DNA from: an uncultured Clostridia bacterium
GTDB lineage: Bacteria > Bacillota_A > Clostridia > TANB77 > CAG-508
Assembly (NCBI GenBank): GCA_944393165.1
Contig: CALXZF010000070.1
Coordinates: forward strand, 1-7,934
DNA length: 7,934 nucleotides
Direction of reading: 5' to 3'
Shown here: positions 1-5,063 of the stretch, in pieces
How positions within the stretch are numbered: the stretch's first letter is position 1
Layout of the letters: each line of letters starts with the position of its first letter
The notes under the pieces: generated by a model
The model's database searches: none
What the model saw: the letters and a program-made list of their open reading frames with translations, nothing else
What the model was told of the DNA's origin: nothing
Translations under genes and position numbers: made by a program

Positions 1-1
1 A

Positions 2-22
2 TAACCGCAGTGAATGCGGTTA
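2..22. repeat. 8-bp inverted repeat at window start
   Basis: TAACCGCA (2-9) and TGCGGTTA (15-22) are perfect complements around a 5-nt loop, giving a GC-richer hairpin than anything nearby. It lies about 60 bases beyond the stop of the small hydrophobic peptide gene and just past that gene's own hairpin. It could belong to the 3' end of that transcript or to a transcript entering from outside the window. No clear T-run follows on either strand, so it is not called as a terminator. Confidence 0.45.
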
Positions 23-37
23 CCACTACATATAGTT

Positions 38-82
38 ATAACAACACATTCGCAATATTGGCATAGTGGAATGTGTTGTTAT
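38..82. terminator. 14-bp hairpin, probable shared terminator
   Basis: ATAACAACACATTC (38-51) and GAATGTGTTGTTAT (69-82) form a perfect 14-bp stem with a 17-nt loop. It begins 1 base after the stop codon of the minus-strand peptide gene. On the plus strand it is followed by a T-rich run (TTTTATT), so it is a better terminator for a rightward transcript entering from the left. On the minus strand the T-run is poor, but the stem may still protect or end the peptide mRNA. Confidence 0.6.
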
Positions 83-83
83 T

Positions 84-197
84 TTATTCCTTATCTATTT
101 TTGAATTTACATATTTTATGTATAAAATCGCTAATAAGGCTACGTTTATTGTTGATGATACCATTAAGGCATAGCTTAAAAAAAGTATAAAACCCAT
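84..197 (-). CDS. 37-aa hydrophobic peptide, candidate type I (holin-like) toxin
   Basis: This minus-strand reading frame encodes 37 residues starting MGFILFLSYALMVSS and ending YVNSKIDKE. Residues 2 to about 27 form one hydrophobic membrane segment, and the last ten residues are polar and charged (K28, K33, D35, K36, E37). That is the layout of small membrane toxins of type I toxin-antitoxin systems in Bacillota (TxpA/BsrG/Fst-like), although no family signature can be recognised with certainty. Support for real expression: a strong G-rich ribosome binding site (GGGGTGG, about 203-209) before the ATG, a leader hairpin, an extended -10 promoter at the right distance, and a 14-bp hairpin directly after the stop. 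The function is inferred from architecture. The partner antisense RNA is not visible with confidence. It could instead be a small membrane regulatory peptide. Confidence 0.62.
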   Translation of the reverse strand: MGFILFLSYALMVSSTINVALLAILYIKYVNSKIDKE

Positions 198-216
198 AAA
201 CACCACCCCACTTTCT

Positions 217-232
217 GATAACTAAGGTTATC
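217..232 (-). promoter_or_regulatory. Leader hairpin upstream of the small peptide start
   Basis: GATAAC (217-222) and GTTATC (227-232) form a perfect 6-bp stem with a 4-nt loop in the leader of the minus-strand peptide mRNA, ending about 8 nt before its G-rich ribosome binding site. A structured leader next to the ribosome binding site is typical of translationally controlled toxin mRNAs. The regulatory role is inferred. Confidence 0.4.
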
Positions 233-283
233 TAGTGCAGTGGCAACACATATCTACTACTATGTTCATTTCCTATGTTAGTT

Positions 284-312
284 AGTATAGCATACAATTT
301 ACGATAAAACAA
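284..312 (-). promoter_or_regulatory. Promoter of the small peptide gene
   Basis: Read on the minus strand, TTGTTT (307-312) and TATACT (284-289) are 17 bases apart, and the -10 is preceded by TGC, making an extended -10 element. A transcript would start near 277 and leave a leader of about 80 nt before the peptide ATG at 197. Upstream, A6 and T6 tracts (333-346) separated by GA could act as a bent or UP-like element. Confidence 0.6.
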
Positions 313-374
313 TACAAAAAACAAATTTTCGCAAAAAAGATTTTTTGTTAAGTTATTTGACTTTTGTTAAACAA

Positions 375-431
375 TCTGGCAATCTATATATAACTTGATT
401 GATATTTGTATCAATCGTCAAGAGAGCCAGA
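375..431. repeat. Nested inverted repeat in the intergenic stretch
   Basis: Outer arms TCTGGC (375-380) and GCCAGA (426-431) enclose a perfect 8-bp hairpin, GATTGATA (397-404) with TATCAATC (409-416), loop TTTG. No gene covers it on either strand and no promoter clearly feeds it. It could be a small structured RNA, an operator region or a recombination relic. Only the symmetry is visible. Confidence 0.4.
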
Positions 432-470
432 AAGTTGTAAATATCTATGTTGTTGGTACCATAAAAACAT

Positions 471-511
471 AAAAAGAACATTTACCTTAGTAAAAAGTAA
501 ATGTTCTTTTT
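471..511 (-). terminator. 15-bp bidirectional terminator after the 141-aa gene
   Basis: AAAAAGAACATTTAC (471-485) and GTAAATGTTCTTTTT (497-511) are perfect complements with an 11-nt loop. The element starts 6 bases past the stop codon of the minus-strand 141-residue gene and ends in a T-run in both directions, so it can stop transcription from either side. Confidence 0.8.
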
Positions 512-517
512 GTCATA

Positions 518-943
518 CTAAAATCTAGCTTTTGTACACATACGCGGTGGAATAGCTTCATGAAAAATATCAAAGAAAAATGCTCTAAACTGCTTTGCAA
601 AATCCTTACTACAAATCTCATCAATAATCAGTGGAAAATAACTTAAATCAGACAAAATTTGAATATATTTGCCTTTTAAATTTTCTGGAAATTCCAAATC
701 GCTAAGGAATTTACAGTTTTCTTTGAATAAATCATTTAATCCAATTTCTAAAAGGTGTATCATGCTTTGAGAAGTGAATTCTTGATTTTTATCTTCCGAA
801 AGATTATAAAGATATTCAGCAATATCTGCGAGAAAATCGCAAAAATCAAATAAATCTGCTGGGATATCCTTTACTGTATTCCGTGCACCACGAAGCATAG
901 AAGGCACTTTAATTGGTAAAACTTTTGCAATAGTGTAAGTCAT
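518..943 (-). CDS. Hypothetical 141-aa soluble protein
   Basis: This is a minus-strand gene for a 141-residue protein that I do not recognise. It has no signal peptide or membrane span. A basic N-terminal stretch of about 25 residues (MTYTIAKVLPIKVPSMLRGA) precedes a mostly helical, acidic and Phe/Leu-rich middle (residues 30-120). The end, PPRMCTKARF, is basic. The ATG at 943 is supported by an AGAAAGGA ribosome binding site about 8-10 bases upstream, a TTGCAA/TATAAT promoter further up, and a 15-bp terminator just after the stop. It therefore looks like a free-standing one-gene transcription unit. It sits between a toxin-like peptide gene and metAA and runs opposite to the rest of the window, as accessory genes often do. 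No homology-based function can be offered. Confidence 0.75.
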   Translation of the reverse strand: MTYTIAKVLPIKVPSMLRGARNTVKDIPADLFDFCDFLADIAEYLYNLSEDKNQEFTSQSMIHLLEIGLNDLFKENCKFLSDLEFPENLKGKYIQILSDLSYFPLIIDEICSKDFAKQFRAFFFDIFHEAIPPRMCTKARF

Positions 944-974
944 AAAATCAGTCCTTTCTTAGCAAAAAATTTAT

Positions 975-1073
975 AATCCAATCTTAGCATATGCAACATA
1001 TAAAAGTTGCTTCAAAAAGTTAAGACTATTATATTATACAACATTTTTGTAGCGTATTGCAAATCCAATCCTA
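975..1073. repeat. Direct repeat AATCCAATCyTA flanking the promoter of the 141-aa gene
   Basis: AATCCAATCTTA (975-986) and AATCCAATCCTA (1062-1073) differ at one position in twelve and lie 87 bases apart. One copy abuts the -35 box and the other lies in the leader of the minus-strand gene. Paired copies around a promoter could be operator half-sites, but chance is not excluded. Confidence 0.35.
1033..1062 (-). promoter_or_regulatory. Promoter of the 141-aa gene
   Basis: On the minus strand TTGCAA (1057-1062) and a perfect TATAAT (1033-1038) are separated by 18 bases. A start near 1026 gives a leader of about 80 nt, which contains a 5-bp hairpin (GCAAC 993-997 with GTTGC 1006-1010) before the ribosome binding site. 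Confidence 0.6.
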
Positions 1074-1101
1074 AAAAACATTAAAAACTTTATAATTTTC
1101 C

Positions 1102-1130
1102 TTGATTTATTATTTTACAAATGGTAAAAT
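1102..1130 (+). promoter_or_regulatory. Promoter of metAA
   Basis: TTGATT (1102-1107) and TAAAAT (1125-1130) are 17 bases apart, and TGG before the -10 makes it an extended -10 promoter. Transcription would begin near 1137, leaving a leader of only about 53 nt. That is too short for a SAM-I riboswitch or a T-box, the usual controls of methionine genes in Bacillota. Confidence 0.65.
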
Positions 1131-1138
1131 ATTTAAGT

Positions 1139-1162
1139 AAAAATATATAATTATATATTTTT
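1139..1162 (+). repeat. 24-bp perfect A/T palindrome in the metAA leader
   Basis: A perfect palindrome made only of A and T, AAAAATATATAA followed at once by its complement TTATATATTTTT, lies at the start of the metAA transcript, just after the predicted start site. It could be a repressor operator or a weak leader hairpin. In so AT-rich a genome it may also be fortuitous. Confidence 0.45.
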
Positions 1163-1189
1163 GAGACAATTTTATGACGGTGATAAAAA

Positions 1190-2083
1190 ATGCCAATTTA
1201 CACAAAAGCAGGATTACCTGTAATCAGAATTTTAAAGAAAGAAAAGGTACAAATTTTAGAAGAATTAGAAAGGAAAAATAATACAGAAAAAAATAATAGA
1301 CTATTACAAATAGCAATACTTAATTTAATGCCACTAAAAGAAGATACAGAAATACAATTATTAAGAAAATTATCTAAAGCCGATAAAAATATAAAAGTGA
1401 CTTTTATAAATGTAATTTCGTATATAGGTAAAACTACAGCTCCTGAACACATGAAAAGATTTTATTCGACATTTGAAGAAATAAAAAATAGGTATTTTGA
1501 CGGATTAATTATTACAGGAGCACCAGTAGAACAAATGGCTTTTGAAAATGTTATCTATTGGAATGAACTTGTTAGAATAATGGATTGGGCTAAAGTCCAT
1601 GCAAAATCTATTCTTCACATATGTTGGGGAGCACAAGCTGGATTGTATCATAATTATGGAATAAACAAACATCTATTAGATAATAAAATGTTTGGAGTAT
1701 TTGAACATAAAATAAATGATAGTTCATCAAACATCTTAAATGGATTTGAGCAAGGATTTAAAGCGCCTCATTCAAGACATACAACCATTTTAAAAGAGGA
1801 CATAGAAAAAGTTCCAGAACTTGATATTGTTGCTGAGTCTGATAAGGCTGGAGTTTTCATTGTTGAAAACAAATCTAGAAAAGAAATATATATAATGGGA
1901 CATTTGGAATATGCAATAGACACATTGGACAAAGAATATAAAAGAGATATAGCTAAAGGAATGAAAATAGAAGTTCCTGAAAACTATTATTTTAACGATA
2001 ATCCGGACAATATGCCTGTATATAGCTGGAGAGAAAACGGAGATAGATTTTACGCTAATTGGATAAATTACTATGTGATGTAA
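1190..2083 (+). CDS. metAA: Homoserine O-acyltransferase (predicted acetyl-CoA type)
   Basis: This cytoplasmic enzyme activates the hydroxyl of L-homoserine with an acyl-CoA, the first committed step from homoserine to methionine. At 297 residues it has the full length of the MetA family (about 300). The catalytic triad is visible: Cys145 in LHICWGAQ, and His238 and Glu240 in MGHLEY (E. coli Cys142, His235, Glu237). Substrate-contact residues Lys166 (NKMFG), Ser195 (PHSRH) and Arg252 are also kept. Glu114 in TGAPVEQ matches position 111 of the family. Work on Bacillus cereus MetA showed that Glu there favours acetyl-CoA, whereas Gly in E. coli favours succinyl-CoA, so O-acetylhomoserine is the predicted product. 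The ATG at 1190 follows GGTGAT by 6 bases. It has its own promoter, no riboswitch is visible, and no other methionine gene is in the window. Confidence 0.95.
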   Translation: MPIYTKAGLPVIRILKKEKVQILEELERKNNTEKNNRLLQIAILNLMPLKEDTEIQLLRKLSKADKNIKVTFINVISYIGKTTAPEHMKRFYSTFEEIKNRYFDGLIITGAPVEQMAFENVIYWNELVRIMDWAKVHAKSILHICWGAQAGLYHNYGINKHLLDNKMFGVFEHKINDSSSNILNGFEQGFKAPHSRHTTILKEDIEKVPELDIVAESDKAGVFIVENKSRKEIYIMGHLEYAIDTLDKEYKRDIAKGMKIEVPENYYFNDNPDNMPVYSWRENGDRFYANWINYYVM

Positions 2084-2107
2084 AACAAAATAAAATGAAT
2101 TGTTTTA
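2081..2107 (+). terminator. Weak A/T inverted repeat after metAA
   Basis: TAAAACAA (2081-2088), which includes the metAA stop codon, and TTGTTTTA (2100-2107) are perfect complements with an 11-nt loop. The stem has only two G-C pairs and no proper T-run follows, so any termination would be partial. The next gene could be read through from metAA or use a weak local promoter. Confidence 0.25.
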
Positions 2108-2159
2108 GATTATTAACTAAATGCAAAATTAATGGAAATAAAGGAGGAAATACCATATA

Positions 2160-2591
2160 ATGAAGAAAAAAATTACTGCAATATTTATGATAGTTGTGCT
2201 CGCCTTAGGATTACTTACTATATCTATTTATGCGACTGACGCAAATGCAAATATAACCACAAACACGGCAGATTTAACAAATGATTCGACTGTGAATTTG
2301 GTTCAAATAAAAGACAGAGAATTGGAAACTTTGCAAGATTATCAAGCATCTTATGGAGATAACACTTATGGCTTGGTTGCGTATATATTAAATATAATTA
2401 GATTATATAGTATACCTTTTGGATTTGTGGGAATAGCAATAAGTGCTATTTATAGGTACATAATAGGTATAAGAAAATTAGATGTAAGAGACAAAGGTTT
2501 TGGAGCTATGATTGGTATTATAACTGCAATGGTTATATGCCAAGTATTACCATTAGTGTTTGCAATAGTTGTAAAAGGCTGGAGGGGTTAA
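2160..2591 (+). CDS. Small exported protein with two membrane helices, pilin-like layout
   Basis: The 143-residue protein begins MKKKITAIFM with a hydrophobic core to about residue 24, a typical signal peptide with possible cleavage after Ala25 (SIYA-TDA). A polar, Thr/Asn-rich and probably extracytoplasmic region (26-70) follows, then a hydrophobic helix (about 72-103), a short charged loop (RKLDVRDKGFG) and a second helix (about 114-138). Signal peptide plus two helices joined by a short basic loop is the layout of TrbC/VirB2-type pilins of type IV secretion systems; the sequence itself gives no proof of membership. A good AAGGAGG lies at 2141-2147. The stop at 2591 overlaps the region of the next gene's ribosome binding site (GGAGGGG, 2581-2587), so translation of the two genes is probably coupled. 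That suggests a shared function with the TadZ-like protein. It could also be a generic membrane anchor or partner. Confidence 0.85.
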   Translation: MKKKITAIFMIVVLALGLLTISIYATDANANITTNTADLTNDSTVNLVQIKDRELETLQDYQASYGDNTYGLVAYILNIIRLYSIPFGFVGIAISAIYRYIIGIRKLDVRDKGFGAMIGIITAMVICQVLPLVFAIVVKGWRG

Positions 2592-2594
2592 CAA

Positions 2595-5036
2595 ATGAAA
2601 GTATTATTTGCTGTTAATAATGAGAGTATTTCTGAATCTATAATAAAAAGATATCAACAAGAGTATAAAGAGATAATTTCAAGTAAGAATGTTTATTATT
2701 TTGATGCAATAACAAGAGAGTTACAAAAAGATAAAACTTATGACAGAATAGTTATAAGTGAAGATGTAGAACCATTTACAAATAACAATTATGGTGTTAT
2801 AGATAATTTCATATTTAAAAGATTGGATGCTATCAGTGATGAGGCTACAACACCAAGTGGACAAGATATTCCAATAATTTTGATATGTGCAGATAGAAGA
2901 ACGAAATCTGAAAATATCTTAGTAAAATTATTTGGTATTGGAATATATAGTGCATTACTTGGACAAGATAGAACAATTTCAAAAGTTTGTGAATTAATAA
3001 ACAAGCCTCGTAGCAAAAAGGATGCAAAAATATATTATAGAATTGAATCTGATGATGTTGAATATAAAGCAGAAAGTGAAGGAGATGTTAATGAGGTTGA
3101 AATACAAAACATCTTATCAAATTATAAAAATCAAGGAAAGAATGAAGAAGAATATGTTAAGAGATTTAACAATATTGCAGATCAATATACAGATGCACAA
3201 TTACGAGTTATATGCAAATTCTTGCCACTAAATGTAAAAGCTGTTTTGGAAGCGAATTCACCAAAATATCAAGAACTTGTTACATTTGGAGATGTGAATC
3301 TTGGAGGGCAAAAAGGAAAATATGTGCCAAACCAAGAATATCATTCAAGAAAAAAGAAAAATGAAGAAAAAAACAAACAAAAAGCAGAAAAACTAGATAT
3401 TATAGAAACAAACATAGGAAAACCTGAACTAACTAAACCAGTAGTAATACCAGGAGTTTCAGGAAAAATAAAAGAAAACAATGTAAGTGAACAAAGTAGT
3501 ATAAATTTATCAATGCAAAGTCCTACAATGTATGGAGCAAAAGGACAAGCGTATAATGCTCAAAATAACATTCAAAACCAAGCAGATGAGATTGAGAGTA
3601 TATTACAATCTGTTGAAACAAATATAGCAGAACAGAAAAAAGAAGAAGAGACTCCAAAAAAGAGAAGAGGTAGACCAAGAAAGGTTGTAGAACAGACAGA
3701 AACAGTTCCAGAACAACCAAAAAGAAAAAGAGGTAGACCAAAAAAAGTACAGGAAGAACCTGTACAGGAAGTGGTACAAGAGCCTGTGCAAAATGAAGTA
3801 TCAGATGTAAATTTATTTGATTTAGGGAACGAAAATACTTCAAATAATGGAGGGCTTATCCTACCAGGATTAGAAGATGATGAACCAGCAACAACACAAA
3901 GCAATAACCAAAACGATGAATTGGTAGATTTATTTAGCTTAGGTGATGACAACTCAAATAATACAATAAACCCAAATAACTATGCACAAAATAATACTAC
4001 TATGCAGGATGACTTTGTACAAAAAAGTAATACATATAACAATTTTTCAGCAAATAATGCTCAAAACTCATTTGAACAATATAATCAAAATTATAATGCA
4101 AATAATACACATGAAATAGAGTCTACAAATCAATATAACCGATACAACGATTCAAGGCTAGAGAACCTTTTAAGTATGTCAAATAAATTGGTGGCATTTG
4201 TAGGAACTTCAAAAAATGGAACATCATTTTTAGTAAATAGTATGGCTGAAATATTATCTAAAAAAGGAATTAAAACAGCAATTTTAGATTTAACTCAAAA
4301 CAAAAATGCATACTATATATATACTCAAAATGACGAAGATTTAAGGAAAATTTCATATTCATGTATAGAAAATTTACAAAGAGGAATAGTGAAAGGAATA
4401 GATGTTAGCAAAAATCTAACAGTATTTACAACTTTACCAGATAAAAATGCGGATTTTGAAGATTATCAAAATATACTTTCAACATTAATGCAAAATTACT
4501 CTTTAGTAATAATGGATTGTGATTATGAAACAGACTTTGCATATTTTAAATATGCTAAAGAAATATACTTAGTACAAAGTTATGACATTCTAACAATTCA
4601 ACCATTAACAGCATTTTTAAGAAATCTAAAAGCAAGAAATATATTAGACCCAAATAAACTAAGAATAGTATTAAACAAGGTACTTAGAGTTAGAAGCATA
4701 ACAGATAGAGTAATTATCGGGGGGATGTCTTCATACAATGATCCGTCGATGTCATATATGACAGAGCTTTTTGATAAAGATAATGTAAAATATTGTACAA
4801 TTCCATTTGACCAAGAAGCATATTCTAGATATTTAGACGGATTAGTAAACTGCGAAATTTCTACAAAAGGATATCCAAAAAATATCATGGCAAGTTTAGA
4901 AAATTTAGGTAACATGATTTATCCATTACTTAATAATGATAAACCTGCAAATAAATTTAACACATATAATCAAAGAACAAGTAATTTTTCAAATGATATA
5001 AATGAAACATTAAATAAAATGAAAAATAGATACTAA
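2595..5036 (+). CDS. TadZ/CpaE-like protein: pseudo-receiver, AT-hooks, degenerate MinD/ParA ATPase
   Basis: At 813 residues this is nearly twice the usual TadZ/CpaE length. Residues 1-137 fit a receiver fold (beta strands VLFAV, RIVIS, IPIILICA; GIYSALLG near strand 5), but the phospho-acceptor position reads Ser rather than Asp. Residues 166-235 look helical. Residues 240-525 are a polar, probably disordered linker with two AT-hooks (KKRRGRPRK 355-363, KRKRGRPKK 376-384), two LFxLG motifs (406-414, 445-453) and an Asn/Gln/Tyr-rich tract (452-520). Residues 530-780 follow the MinD/ParA fold: a P-loop-like GTSKNGTS (537-544), ILDL (563-566), LVIMDCD (637-643) and VLNKV (692-696). Both P-loop lysines are replaced by Thr, so ATP hydrolysis is doubtful. 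TadZ/CpaE proteins localise pilus machinery at cell poles. No tad ATPase or Flp pilin gene is in the window, so the cargo is unknown. Confidence 0.85.
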   Translation: MKVLFAVNNESISESIIKRYQQEYKEIISSKNVYYFDAITRELQKDKTYDRIVISEDVEPFTNNNYGVIDNFIFKRLDAISDEATTPSGQDIPIILICADRRTKSENILVKLFGIGIYSALLGQDRTISKVCELINKPRSKKDAKIYYRIESDDVEYKAESEGDVNEVEIQNILSNYKNQGKNEEEYVKRFNNIADQYTDAQLRVICKFLPLNVKAVLEANSPKYQELVTFGDVNLGGQKGKYVPNQEYHSRKKKNEEKNKQKAEKLDIIETNIGKPELTKPVVIPGVSGKIKENNVSEQSSINLSMQSPTMYGAKGQAYNAQNNIQNQADEIESILQSVETNIAEQKKEEETPKKRRGRPRKVVEQTETVPEQPKRKRGRPKKVQEEPVQEVVQEPVQNEVSDVNLFDLGNENTSNNGGLILPGLEDDEPATTQSNNQNDELVDLFSLGDDNSNNTINPNNYAQNNTTMQDDFVQKSNTYNNFSANNAQNSFEQYNQNYNANNTHEIESTNQYNRYNDSRLENLLSMSNKLVAFVGTSKNGTSFLVNSMAEILSKKGIKTAILDLTQNKNAYYIYTQNDEDLRKISYSCIENLQRGIVKGIDVSKNLTVFTTLPDKNADFEDYQNILSTLMQNYSLVIMDCDYETDFAYFKYAKEIYLVQSYDILTIQPLTAFLRNLKARNILDPNKLRIVLNKVLRVRSITDRVIIGGMSSYNDPSMSYMTELFDKDNVKYCTIPFDQEAYSRYLDGLVNCEISTKGYPKNIMASLENLGNMIYPLLNNDKPANKFNTYNQRTSNFSNDINETLNKMKNRY
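3657..3746 (+). other. Tandem AT-hook segment within the TadZ-like gene
   Basis: Two nine-residue AT-hooks with the RGRP core lie 21 codons apart. Their DNA shares an exact 14-base repeat, AAGAGGTAGACCAA (3665-3678 and 3728-3741), which suggests a recent internal duplication. AT-hooks insert into the minor groove of A/T-rich DNA. They are common in eukaryotic HMGA proteins but unusual in bacterial proteins. Confidence 0.75.
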
Positions 5037-5045
5037 TACAAATAG

Positions 5046-5063
5046 AAGAGGTGATATCTTTTG
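5046..5063 (+). promoter_or_regulatory. Ribosome binding site fixing a TTG start
   Basis: AGAGGTGAT (5047-5055) lies 5 bases before TTG at 5061, and no ATG or GTG is available in that frame before the membrane segment begins. The TTG start is therefore the best choice. Poor initiation at TTG may set a lower dose of the GAF/GGDEF-like protein relative to its neighbours. Confidence 0.7.

Noticed and set aside
1..82. Insertion sequence end or CRISPR repeat from the two hairpins
   Set aside because: The hairpins differ in sequence, no transposase or target duplication is visible, and there are no regularly spaced repeats.
101..126. Plus-strand promoter for an antisense RNA against the toxin-like gene (TTGAAT ... 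TATAAA)
   Set aside because: The boxes are only 14 bases apart, too close for a usual sigma-70-type promoter, and no terminator at a suitable distance was found.
357..394. Plus-strand promoter TTGACT with TATATA/TATAAC
   Set aside because: Spacing is 22 bases or more and no gene lies downstream on that strand before the 471-511 terminator.
1131..1189. SAM riboswitch or T-box before metAA
   Set aside because: The leader from the predicted start is about 53 nt and shows neither a multi-stem SAM-I layout nor a T-box sequence or terminator.
1174..1192. ATG at 1174 as an upstream metAA start
   Set aside because: It is 16 bases before the ATG at 1190, so it is in a different frame and cannot extend metAA.
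2058..2129. Promoter directly before the 143-aa gene
   Set aside because: Candidates (TTGGAT with TAAAAC; TTGTTT with CAAAAT) are weak matches; read-through from metAA is equally likely.
3022..3231. Plus-strand 69-codon frame inside the TadZ-like gene
   Set aside because: Out-of-frame shadow with no ribosome binding site, inside a continuous 813-codon gene.
3523..3952. Three minus-strand reading frames opposite the linker of the TadZ-like gene
   Set aside because: They are Ser/Leu/Phe-rich complements of the Asn/Gln/Lys-rich linker, have no ribosome binding sites, and overlap a convincing gene.
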